Below, piece after piece: positions 18,583-26,969 of a stretch of 57,559 nt of DNA. This DNA comes from Sphingobacteriales bacterium (GTDB taxonomy: Bacteria; Bacteroidota; Bacteroidia; Chitinophagales; Chitinophagaceae): the NCBI GenBank assembly GCA_016200915.1, contig JACQDV010000077.1:1-57559 (forward strand), read 5' to 3'. Both the position numbers and the translations under genes were made by a program. The stretch's first letter is position 1; each line of letters starts with the position of its first letter. A model generated the notes under the pieces. It saw only the letters and a list, made by a program, of their open reading frames with translations. It was not told the DNA's origin and did not search any database.

Positions 18583-19698
18583 TTGTCGCACGCCAAAGAA
18601 AGAACTGAGAAAATATGCCTTAATTGTGGTGCAGAACTAAACGGAAGGTTTTGTCACCTTTGCGGCCAGGAAAACATTGAGCCTAAAGAAAGTTTCTGGC
18701 ATTTAGTAACCCATTTCTTTTACGACATCACCCATTTTGACGGTAAGTTTTTTGAAACAGTTAAGATTCTCTTATTCAAACCGGGTTTTTTAACCAAACA
18801 GTACATGGCTGGTAAAAGGGTTAGTTATCTCAACCCGATCAGGATGTATGTGTTTACTTCAGCTTTCTTCTTTTTGATCTTCTTCTCATTTATGAGTCCA
18901 GAGGATACATTAAAAATGTCAGAGACCAAACCTAAGAACGTTCCCAGCTTAACGGAGTTTTTAAAAGAAGCAAAAGATGATGCGCAGAGAGAATTAAAAG
19001 AAAGCAAAGATTCCACTGAAAAGGTTGACAAAGAAAAAGAGATAGCTGCTATTGATCATGATTTAATAAGACTGGCTACTGACAGTACGATTGCAGCTGA
19101 CAGTCTGAAATCGTTTTCTTATATTTTTAAATACAAGAAAAAGAATCCATTTGAAAAGCGATTTGAAAGTGTGGAAGCATACGACTCTGTACAAAATACA
19201 CTACAGGGTGATGCTAAAGACAGCTGGATGGAACAATTCTTCACCCGTAAAAAAATTATGTGGGACAAGAAATATGGCGAAGGGCATGTGATGGATGCTT
19301 TAAAAGAAAAATTCATGCATTCTATTCCGCAGTTGTTGTTTGTTTCTCTGCCATTTTTTGCGTTGTTGTTGAAACTGCTGTATATCCGGCGCAAGAAATA
19401 TTACTATGTTGATCATGGAATATTCTCCATTCATCTTTATTGCGCCATCTTTATTATTCTGCTGGTCATCTTTGGATTGGAAAAGTTAAAAATAGCCACA
19501 CACTGGAACTGGATGTCACCTGTAATCACCATAGTTATATTATCTGTTTATTTTTACGTGTACATTGCCATGAAGAAGTTTTATGAACAGGGATACCTGA
19601 AAACATTTTTAAAGTATTTTATCCTGTTTATTTCATATTCAATTGTGGCAGCTTTGCTGATGATGGTGTTTTTATTATTATCAATTTTTAGATTATAA
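18583..19698 (+). CDS. DUF3667 zinc-ribbon membrane protein
   Basis: 371 residues. An N-terminal zinc ribbon, CLNCGAELNGRFCHLCGQ, supplies four Cys. The conserved DUF3667 stretch ITHFDGKFFETVKILLFKPG and YMAGKRVSYLNPIRMYVF follow, then several TM segments, with a long Lys/Glu-rich charged region (about 115-240) in between. Function of the family is unknown. Translation probably starts at the TTG at 18583, because there is no ATG before the zinc ribbon. It ends 3 bases before mazG, so the two are probably co-transcribed. Confidence 0.85.
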   Translation: MSHAKERTEKICLNCGAELNGRFCHLCGQENIEPKESFWHLVTHFFYDITHFDGKFFETVKILLFKPGFLTKQYMAGKRVSYLNPIRMYVFTSAFFFLIFFSFMSPEDTLKMSETKPKNVPSLTEFLKEAKDDAQRELKESKDSTEKVDKEKEIAAIDHDLIRLATDSTIAADSLKSFSYIFKYKKKNPFEKRFESVEAYDSVQNTLQGDAKDSWMEQFFTRKKIMWDKKYGEGHVMDALKEKFMHSIPQLLFVSLPFFALLLKLLYIRRKKYYYVDHGIFSIHLYCAIFIILLVIFGLEKLKIATHWNWMSPVITIVILSVYFYVYIAMKKFYEQGYLKTFLKYFILFISYSIVAALLMMVFLLLSIFRL

Positions 19699-19701
19699 TT
19701 T

Positions 19702-20502
19702 ATGCAGGAAGAACTGAGCCGTGCTTTTTTGCGGATGGTGAAAATAATGGATGAGTTAAGAGAACAATGTCCGTGGGACAGGAAACAAACCATTCATACA
19801 TTACGACAACTCACTATTGAAGAAACGTATGAATTAGCAGATGCTATAACGGAATCTGACTGGAAAAGTATAAAAGAAGAATTGGGTGATTTACTGCTGC
19901 ATATTCTTTTCTATGCTAAGATTGGAAGTGAACAAAAACAATTTGAGTTAAAAGAAGTGCTGGATGGCATTGCTGAAAAATTAATTTTCCGTCATCCGCA
20001 TATATACAGCGATGTTAAGGTGAATAATGAAGAAGATGTAAAACAGAATTGGGAAAAGCTTAAGCTAAAAGAAGGAAAGAAATCCGTTTTAAGTGGAGTT
20101 CCCAAATCTTTGCCATCAACTGTAAAGGCAATGCGTTTGCAGGAAAAAGCTAAACAGGTAGGATTTGAATGGGATAATAAAGAACAGGTTTGGGAAAAGG
20201 TGGAAGAAGAGATGGAGGAGTTGAAACAGGCAATAAGCAACAGGCAATTGGCAAATGAAAGTGAAAGGGAGGAATTACAGGTGAAAGTTGAAGAAGAATT
20301 TGGTGATGTAATCTTTTCCTTAATAAATTATGCACGGTTTTTGCGAGTGGATGCCGAAAATGCATTGGAATTAACCAATAAAAAATTCATCCAGCGTTTT
20401 ACCCAGATGGAGGAAGAGGCAATGAAAAAAGGCCGGGATCTGAACGATATGACTTTAGAAGAAATGGATTCTATCTGGAACGAAATAAAACGTGTTAAAT
20501 AA
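19702..20502 (+). CDS. mazG: Nucleoside triphosphate pyrophosphohydrolase MazG
   Basis: Hydrolyses (d)NTPs to NMP and PPi, a house-cleaning enzyme. 266 residues, matching E. coli MazG (263), with two tandem MazG domains. Domain 1 starts at LREQCPWDRKQTIHTLRQLTIEETYELADAI and has metal ligands in EELGDLLLHILFYAKIG. Domain 2 has EEEMEELKQAI and EEFGDVIFSLINYARFL. The gene overlaps the start of the following kinase gene by 11 bases, indicating coupling, though no functional link is obvious. Confidence 0.95.
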   Translation: MQEELSRAFLRMVKIMDELREQCPWDRKQTIHTLRQLTIEETYELADAITESDWKSIKEELGDLLLHILFYAKIGSEQKQFELKEVLDGIAEKLIFRHPHIYSDVKVNNEEDVKQNWEKLKLKEGKKSVLSGVPKSLPSTVKAMRLQEKAKQVGFEWDNKEQVWEKVEEEMEELKQAISNRQLANESEREELQVKVEEEFGDVIFSLINYARFLRVDAENALELTNKKFIQRFTQMEEEAMKKGRDLNDMTLEEMDSIWNEIKRVK

Positions 20503-23500
20503 CACACTATCATTGAAACCAGGTGAAAACTTCCGCAAATTCTTTTATCAGCATGGTTATTTGCTTATCATAGCCGGCTGGTTGCTTACTATTTCCTTAT
20601 TCTTTAATAATTACTGGAGCGATACGTCTAACTTAAAGAATGCACATCATCTGTTAGAGTCGGACATTCAGCGAAAAGAAAGAGATATTAACCGGTTGAT
20701 TGAAGATTCAGCAACAATACAAGCACTCATCAATAACCAGTATAGCCAATCAACACTTGAATCTATAACTAATAAGGCGTATAATTTTTTTGTTTATTCA
20801 ACTCCGGAGTTTGAACAGCCGAAGATGCTATTTTGGAATACTTCATTAGTTGAACCTACTCCTTCACAACTACAAACTGATATCCCGGTTTTTTATGAAC
20901 AGATGAGTAATTGTGATTATGTAGTAGTTACCAAAACTATTCATTACAATTTCAAACCATATAAAATAGTTGCACTTATTCCCGTAAGATGGAACTATTT
21001 TATAAGTACAGACTATCTGCAAAATAATTTTATCGTTAACGCACAATTGGAAAAGAAGTTTGTATTAACTACCCGGCCTGTTGGAATGCAAATCGTAAGC
21101 ATCACAGGTAAACCTTTATTCAATATTGCTGAACGATCATTTACACCAATTCCTCAACTTAGCTGGTGGGCTATTGTTTTCAGGCTGGGAGGAATATTTT
21201 TTGTACTGTTTTTTATACAGTTGCTGTGTTTATGGCTGGCCAAAAAATTTGGAGAATATACAGCCGTAGTAACTTTTGCAGTAACGGTAGTGGTGTTAAG
21301 AGTTGCCAGTTATTACCTGCCTATTCCATTAAACTTCCGCCAGTTTGAATTATTTGATCCTTCTATTTACAGCTCATCATCATTCAACCGTTCTTTGGGA
21401 GATGTTTTGCTTAACGTATTACTTACCTTATGGATGTTACTGTTTTCCTATAATACAATAGGAAAAATTGGGGTTCCTGCATTTTTGCGAAATGCAGTGG
21501 GCAAATGGATATCGGCAGCCTTACTGGGCTTTTCTATACTATTGGTTACATACTTATGTGGAAGTCTTGTAAAAAGTTTGGTTACTGATTCACAAATTTC
21601 TTTTGATGTAACCAATTTCTTCAGCCTTAAAGTTTACAGTTACATTGGAATATTGATTCTTTGCGGCATTGCCAGTATTTATTTTATTGTAGTGAAATTT
21701 TTGTTCCGCTACCTGCAAATGATTTTAAATTACCGGCTGCTGGATATGGTGCTGATAATGATTATTGGCGGGTTGGCTTTTTTATCTTTTAGAAGCAGTA
21801 GCGGGGGTTTCTTCGATATATATCTTTTTCTGTGGATGCTGTTATTCCTTGTCTTACTTAATTTCAAAGCGCTGGCTCTTAATTTCAGATCATTACAGTC
21901 TTCAATATTGCTGTTGTGGTTTTTCTTCTTCTCTGCTTCTATTGCTTCCCTGCTGATGGTTACAAACAGTGCAAAGGAGATTGAAGCAAGGAAACGAAAG
22001 GCAGAGAAATTAGCAATGCAATCGGATCCTGCCAGTGAAAGCTTAATGAGCATAGGTCTGTCAAATTTTAATAACTTTTTTCTTTATGAGAACTTTGACA
22101 GGTTTAACTCACCGGGATCAGCTAAAAAAATAAAAGATAGTTTGGTGAATGAGAACTTCAGTGGATATCTAAATATGTACGATACCAAATTTTACACTTT
22201 CGATAAATCATATCATCCGCTTTATAATGAAGATTCAGTATCCTTCAATTCATTAAATACTATCATTAGTGTACAGGGAAAACCAACCAGTGTTCCTGCT
22301 TTGTATTATTATGAAACATCCTATGACAGATTCAATTATATCTGCCGCAAAGAAATAACTAATCCTTTTACACAGGAGGTGCTTGGATATGCTTTTATTG
22401 TATCGAAACCAAGAAAATATAAAAGCGAAGCATTACAACCTGAGTTGTTTGAACGAAATAATTTAGAATATTCTTCTTTTGAAAAGTCAACCTTATATGC
22501 TTATGGTATTTACTCAGATTTACAATTAGTGTCGAATATTAACGATTATCCTTTTTCGCTTAATTTGACAACCAATGAAATTCCCAAAAATGAATTTGAG
22601 ATAAGGGGGAACGGATCAAATGAAGAGTTATGGTATAAAGCAAGTGCCACCCGCCTGGTAATAATTGTAAGGAAAGGGAATTTTTTGCTGGAGGCAATTA
22701 CGCTGTTTGCCTGGTTCTTTTTTGCCTTCCTGGTAACCATTGCGGTTATCCAGTTTTTTAATATGATCATCATGTCCCGTTTACGGTGGAGCCGAATGAA
22801 ACAGTTTTGGGAGCTGAACATACGCAGCCAGGTTCACGGTACCATCATCTTTATCAGTTTACTTTCTTTTATAGTAATTGGTTTTTCAACTATTCAATTC
22901 TTTAAGGAAAGATTTAACCGTAATAACAAAGAAAAACTTTCCCGTACTATTCAAATAGTTGCATCTGAAGTAAAGAATGAATTAGATCGGCATAATACAT
23001 TTGATGATGTACTAAAAGTGTATGATGAAGCTACTAATAAAGATTTGGATAATGTGTTTACTAAGATATCTGAAATTCATAATGTAGATGTTAGTTTATA
23101 TGACCTCGATGGTAATCTAAAACTCGCCTCCAATAAACTGGTGTATAATAAAGGATTGCTGAGTGAGAAGATGGAACCAAATGCCTATTACCATTTAACA
23201 AGGATGCGTCAAATTCAGCATGTGCAGAATGAGCATATTGGTACAAGAGAGTTCCTGAGCATCTATGTTCCTGTAAGAGATGAAAAAGGTGCGGTTTATG
23301 CATATCTTAATATTCCATCTTTCTATTCACCGGAAGAATTGAACCAGGAAATTTCTAATTTCTTAGTTACCATTATCAACCTGAATGCGTTCATCTTTCT
23401 GGTGGCAGGATTAATTGCCTTGCTGATCACTAACCGTATTACCCGGTCTTTTTCCATCATTTCAGAAAAAATGAAGGCTTTGAAGTTGGGTCGTAATGAA

Positions 23501-24271
23501 GAAATAATCTGGAATCGTAATGATGAGATAGGTGACCTCGTAAAAGAATATAATAAAATGGTGAAACAATTAGATGAGAGTGCACAGTTATTAGCCAAGA
23601 GTGAAAGGGAAGGGGCATGGAGAGAAATGGCAAGACAAGTGGCACATGAAATTAAAAATCCGCTCACACCAATGAAACTTAGTATTCAGTATTTACAAAA
23701 AGCTGTGGATAGTAATTCGCCCAATGTAAAAGAAATGACTGGTAACGTAGCAGCTACATTAGTGGAACAAATAGATCATCTATCCAAAATAGCCGGTGAA
23801 TTTTCACAGTTTGCTAATTTGGGTAATGTGAACAATGAAGAATTTGATATTAATGAAGTGCTGGCATCTATCATCTCACTTTATCGTACACAGGATGGTT
23901 TAACAATTAACTGGAACCGTCCGGAAGAAAAACAAATAATCAATGCAGATAAAACACAGATCAACCGCTTGTTTACAAACCTGTTTCAAAATGCAATACA
24001 ATCTGTTCCGGAATCAAGAGAACCTAAGATTGCTGTGATGCAGTCGTTGGATGATGGTATTCTTACTGTATCCGTTTCTGATAATGGAACGGGCATATCT
24101 GAAGAACTTCAATCGAAAATTTTTACGCCTAACTTTACTACTAAAACTTCTGGTGCAGGACTTGGGTTGGCTATGTGCAAAGGCATTGTTGAAAATGTAA
24201 AAGGTAAAATATGGTTTGATACTGCTGAAGGGGTGGGTACAACTTTTTATATTGAATTTCCGGTTGTTTAA
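20492..24271 (+). CDS. Very large NtrY-like sensor histidine kinase
   Basis: 1259 residues starting at GTG, far longer than typical kinases. The N-terminal half has about ten hydrophobic segments (TM1 at about 20-37, then a cluster at about 230-500) around a periplasmic-type region. A second extracytoplasmic sensor follows (about 800-960, double-Cache-like) and then a TM/HAMP (VAGLIALLITNRITRSF, EIIWNRNDEIGDLVKEYNKM). The kinase core has His1052 in MARQVAHEIKNPLTPMKLS, N box LFQNAIQSVPE, G1 DNGTGI, F box and GAGLGLAMCKGIVE. The HEIKNPLTP form is that of NtrY/PorY-like kinases. No response regulator adjoins it. It overlaps mazG by 11 bases and converges on polX with a 4-base overlap. Confidence 0.88.
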   Translation: MLNNTLSLKPGENFRKFFYQHGYLLIIAGWLLTISLFFNNYWSDTSNLKNAHHLLESDIQRKERDINRLIEDSATIQALINNQYSQSTLESITNKAYNFFVYSTPEFEQPKMLFWNTSLVEPTPSQLQTDIPVFYEQMSNCDYVVVTKTIHYNFKPYKIVALIPVRWNYFISTDYLQNNFIVNAQLEKKFVLTTRPVGMQIVSITGKPLFNIAERSFTPIPQLSWWAIVFRLGGIFFVLFFIQLLCLWLAKKFGEYTAVVTFAVTVVVLRVASYYLPIPLNFRQFELFDPSIYSSSSFNRSLGDVLLNVLLTLWMLLFSYNTIGKIGVPAFLRNAVGKWISAALLGFSILLVTYLCGSLVKSLVTDSQISFDVTNFFSLKVYSYIGILILCGIASIYFIVVKFLFRYLQMILNYRLLDMVLIMIIGGLAFLSFRSSSGGFFDIYLFLWMLLFLVLLNFKALALNFRSLQSSILLLWFFFFSASIASLLMVTNSAKEIEARKRKAEKLAMQSDPASESLMSIGLSNFNNFFLYENFDRFNSPGSAKKIKDSLVNENFSGYLNMYDTKFYTFDKSYHPLYNEDSVSFNSLNTIISVQGKPTSVPALYYYETSYDRFNYICRKEITNPFTQEVLGYAFIVSKPRKYKSEALQPELFERNNLEYSSFEKSTLYAYGIYSDLQLVSNINDYPFSLNLTTNEIPKNEFEIRGNGSNEELWYKASATRLVIIVRKGNFLLEAITLFAWFFFAFLVTIAVIQFFNMIIMSRLRWSRMKQFWELNIRSQVHGTIIFISLLSFIVIGFSTIQFFKERFNRNNKEKLSRTIQIVASEVKNELDRHNTFDDVLKVYDEATNKDLDNVFTKISEIHNVDVSLYDLDGNLKLASNKLVYNKGLLSEKMEPNAYYHLTRMRQIQHVQNEHIGTREFLSIYVPVRDEKGAVYAYLNIPSFYSPEELNQEISNFLVTIINLNAFIFLVAGLIALLITNRITRSFSIISEKMKALKLGRNEEIIWNRNDEIGDLVKEYNKMVKQLDESAQLLAKSEREGAWREMARQVAHEIKNPLTPMKLSIQYLQKAVDSNSPNVKEMTGNVAATLVEQIDHLSKIAGEFSQFANLGNVNNEEFDINEVLASIISLYRTQDGLTINWNRPEEKQIINADKTQINRLFTNLFQNAIQSVPESREPKIAVMQSLDDGILTVSVSDNGTGISEELQSKIFTPNFTTKTSGAGLGLAMCKGIVENVKGKIWFDTAEGVGTTFYIEFPVV

Positions 24272-25941
24272 TTTCTTACTTTTTTGAGATAAGCTTCAAA
24301 CTCAGCCAAACTAAAGCTGCTTAAATTCTGTTCTTTAGTTACTCCTGCTTTTTGTGCGGCCAAAACACCATACCTGCAATCATCATATCCTTCAACAGCA
24401 TGTGCATCCGGGTCAATGGAAATTAATATGCCATTATTAATTGCGGATTCAATGTATCGCCAGTCAATATCCAAACGACTTGGGTGGGCATTTAATTCAA
24501 TTACTACTTTATTCTTAATACAAGCTTCATAAATTTTATCATAGTTTACCGGGTAGCCTTTTCGGCTTAATAATAAACGACCGGTCATATGACCAAGAAT
24601 GGTGGTATGTGGATTTTCAATCGCCGTTAATAACCGCATCATCGCTTTTTCTTCTGTCATTTTTAAATTAGAGTGAACAGAAGCAATCACCAAATCAAAA
24701 GTGGAAAGAATATTATCTGAATAATCCAGGTTACCATCATTCAGAATATCCGATTCAATGCTTTTAAAGATTTTAAATGGCTTTAGTTTATCATTCAGCT
24801 TTTCAATTTCTTCATGTTGTGCTTTAATCCGGTCCTCTTTCAGCCCGTTGGCATAAGCAGCTGTTTTGCTGTGATCGCTTATAACTAAATATTCATAGCC
24901 ATTTTCTTTGGCGGCCGTTGCCATTTGTTCCAATGAATGGCTTCCATCACTCCAGGTGCTATGACTGTGAATAATACCTTTAATGTTGCCAGGCTGAATA
25001 ACTTCAGGAAGAGTAAATGATTTAGCTTTTTCAATAATGGCTTTTGTTTCTCTCAGGTAAGCAGGTATGTATTGAATTTTTGCCTGCTCAAATATATGTG
25101 CATCATCAGCTGATTTACCATCAGCAAAATTTACTTTAGGAAATGCTTTTACAAATGCCTCCACAAATTCACCGGATGCTGATAAGCGGAACAACTTTTC
25201 ATCTCTTCCATCTTTACCTGAATATAATTTCAGCTTCAATCCATTCTTGAGTTTATAAATAATGTGTTCTTTTGATTCTTCTATCAATTCGGGAGGAAAA
25301 GCAGTTTTAAATTTAGGTTTAATGTTTTCATTGTTTTCACTAATAATAAATTCAAGTTCATCTATCGTTTCCATCTGCCGCCTGAATGCACCGGTTAATC
25401 TTACTTTATCTGTATCAAACAATTTCTCTAAATAATTCTTAATGTCAGGAACAACCGCTTCAACCTGTGCATATAAGTGGCTGCCTTGATTTTGCTGATA
25501 AAATTCTATTGCTTCTTTTACGTTCTGCTGAGTTTTATCACCAAAGCCTTTGTATAATTTTAATCGGTTCTCGTCGCAGGCATATAACAACTCACCAATA
25601 GTTTCAATTTCCATCTCTTTCCATACCGTAGCAATCTTTTTTGGTCCCAGTCCTTTTATATTGAGCATTTCAATTACACCGGGCGGAGTTTTGGCAATCA
25701 TATCTTTTAAAGCCTGTAATTCGCCGGTTTCTAATAACTCAATAATTTTCTTTCCTGTTGATTCACCAATACCTTTTATGCTGAATAATTCTCCATGTGG
25801 TACTTCTGATAGCTGCATCGGCAATTTTTCAATATTGAAAGCTGCCGCTCCATATGATCTTGCTTTAAAAGAATTTTCTCCATGTATATCCATTAATTTG
25901 GAGAGGAGTGAGAAGTTTTCAGCTATCTGGTAGTTATCCAT
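24268..25941 (-). CDS. polX: PolX-type protein: degenerate Pol beta domain plus intact PHP domain
   Basis: 557 residues in the order of bacterial PolX: 8-kDa-like and helix-hairpin-helix region (GIGESTGKKIIELLE, LNIKGLGPKKI), a Pol beta-like palm, then a C-terminal PHP phosphoesterase. In the palm the usual GSYRRG...DID pattern reads GAFRRQ...DELE, so both metal Asp positions are Glu (195, 197). The third Asp is Lys in GLKLKLYS. Nucleotidyl transfer is therefore unlikely. The PHP metal ligands are all present: His325 and His327 in HSHSTWSDG, VISDH, SIESDIL, ASVHS, GHMTGR, ELNAHP and DPDAHA. Its likely activity is Mn-dependent 3'-5' exonuclease/AP processing in repair. It may be co-oriented with the histone-like gene but is separated from it by a terminator. 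Confidence 0.9.
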   Translation of the reverse strand: MDNYQIAENFSLLSKLMDIHGENSFKARSYGAAAFNIEKLPMQLSEVPHGELFSIKGIGESTGKKIIELLETGELQALKDMIAKTPPGVIEMLNIKGLGPKKIATVWKEMEIETIGELLYACDENRLKLYKGFGDKTQQNVKEAIEFYQQNQGSHLYAQVEAVVPDIKNYLEKLFDTDKVRLTGAFRRQMETIDELEFIISENNENIKPKFKTAFPPELIEESKEHIIYKLKNGLKLKLYSGKDGRDEKLFRLSASGEFVEAFVKAFPKVNFADGKSADDAHIFEQAKIQYIPAYLRETKAIIEKAKSFTLPEVIQPGNIKGIIHSHSTWSDGSHSLEQMATAAKENGYEYLVISDHSKTAAYANGLKEDRIKAQHEEIEKLNDKLKPFKIFKSIESDILNDGNLDYSDNILSTFDLVIASVHSNLKMTEEKAMMRLLTAIENPHTTILGHMTGRLLLSRKGYPVNYDKIYEACIKNKVVIELNAHPSRLDIDWRYIESAINNGILISIDPDAHAVEGYDDCRYGVLAAQKAGVTKEQNLSSFSLAEFEAYLKKVRN

Positions 25942-25969
25942 TTGTCAAATTTACAAAAGGAATATAAAA

Positions 25970-25993
25970 TAAAAATCCCCCGAACTTCGGGGG
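25970..25993 (-). terminator. Terminator downstream of the histone-like gene
   Basis: Stem CCCCCGAA / TTCGGGGG with a single-base nominal loop. Read on the minus strand it is followed by ATTTTTATTTTA, as expected for an intrinsic terminator of the 26113-26027 gene. Confidence 0.85.
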
Positions 25994-26026
25994 ACTTTTA
26001 GTATGTTTCGCTTTTCGAAACTTAGC

Positions 26027-26113
26027 TTACTTCTTTTTAGCGGCTTTCTTTTTAGGAGCGGCTTTCTTTTTAGGAGCAGCTTTTTTCTTAGCAGCTTTTT
26101 TCTTTGTTGCCAT
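26027..26113 (-). CDS. Histone H1-like Lys/Ala/Pro-rich peptide
   Basis: 28 residues: MATKKK, then repeats of KAA/KAAPKK units ending AAKKK, with no other residue types. It is too short for ordinary ORF calling, but it has a clear ATG and stop and is followed at once by a strong terminator. Similar short Lys-rich histone H1-like proteins are known in Bacteroidota and Chlamydiae and bind DNA through charge. Its internal 21-base DNA repeat (GCGGCTTTCTTTTTAGGA type) suggests the length may vary between strains. Confidence 0.75.
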   Translation of the reverse strand: MATKKKAAKKKAAPKKKAAPKKKAAKKK

Positions 26114-26204
26114 TTTTTTAGAATTTAATAGTTAGTAAAAAGAATTTAACGTTATAAAAATAACAACTTCTTTTTAACTACCAAATTTTTTTTTGGCAAA
26201 AGGT

Positions 26205-26471
26205 TTATGCAGTAACTGCAACAGGATTAACGCTTACAACCGTTTTATCACCTTTACTCTTTCTAAATTCAACTACTCCATCCGCTAATGCAAACAAAGT
26301 ATAATCTTTTCCTACACCAACATTTTTACCAGGATGATAAACTGTACCACGTTGACGAATGATGATATTACCGGCTAATGCAGGCTGACCACCAAATATT
26401 TTAACACCGAGACGTTTGCTTTGTGAGTCGCGGCCGTTCTTTACACTACCTTCACCTTTCTTATGTGCCAT
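26205..26471 (-). CDS. rpmA: 50S ribosomal protein L27
   Basis: 88 residues beginning [16 protein letters not shown] and continuing [20 protein letters not shown] and [17 protein letters not shown], the standard bL27 pattern. The mature-type MAHKK start lacks the cleavable extension found in Firmicutes. It follows rplU by 56 bases in the usual rplU-rpmA operon. Confidence 0.98.
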   Translation of the reverse strand: MAHKKGEGSVKNGRDSQSKRLGVKIFGGQPALAGNIIIRQRGTVYHPGKNVGVGKDYTLFALADGVVEFRKSKGDKTVVSVNPVAVTA

Positions 26472-26527
26472 CTTTTAAAAAATTTTAATTTTAATACTTT
26501 AATTACTGATGCTTTAATTAAAATAAA

Positions 26528-26830
26528 TTAAGCAATGCCTGTTACTTTGATTTGTGTGTACAAAGTGCGGTGACCATGTTTTTTACGGAAACCTTTTCTT
26601 CTTTTTTGTTTGTAGGCGATAACCGTATCACCCTTTACTTCACCAACGATTTCTGCACTTACAGTTGCTTTCACATCTTTACCAACAGAAATTTTTCCGT
26701 TGTTATCTGTAAACAACACATCGGTAAATTCAACTTTGTCTCCGGCAGCACCTTCAATGTGAGGTACATACAGGTTTTGGTCTTTTTGCACTTTAAATTG
26801 CTGACCGGCGATTTTTACTACTGCGAACAT
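26528..26830 (-). CDS. rplU: 50S ribosomal protein L21
   Basis: 100 residues: MFAVVKIAGQQFKVQKDQ at the start and KQKRRKGFRKKHGHRT near the C-terminus are diagnostic of bL21. First gene of the rplU-rpmA operon, with a strong promoter directly upstream (26852-26882). Confidence 0.98.
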   Translation of the reverse strand: MFAVVKIAGQQFKVQKDQNLYVPHIEGAAGDKVEFTDVLFTDNNGKISVGKDVKATVSAEIVGEVKGDTVIAYKQKRRKGFRKKHGHRTLYTQIKVTGIA

Positions 26831-26851
26831 AACTATCCAATATTAGGGGTG

Positions 26852-26882
26852 CAAAGGTAGGGTAAAAATTATTCCTGACAAA
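26852..26882 (-). promoter_or_regulatory. Promoter of rplU-rpmA (TTTG-N19-TACCTTTG)
   Basis: On the minus strand TTTG (26882-26879) and TACCTTTG (26859-26852) are exactly 19 bases apart, a textbook Bacteroidota promoter. It lies about 20 bases before the L21 start codon. Confidence 0.85.
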
Positions 26883-26937
26883 CAGTTTGAGGAAAAAATG
26901 TCATCAATTTTAACCAACTGATTCCGAAAGGCAAATT

Positions 26938-26945
26938 TATATTTG
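26938..26945 (+). promoter_or_regulatory. Bacteroidota -7 box (TATATTTG) for the GH3-like gene
   Basis: Matches TAnnTTTG and lies 24 bases before the ATG at 26970. No clear -33 element at the usual distance. Confidence 0.5.
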
Positions 26946-26969
26946 TGCCCTCATATTTAACCCGGTTAA

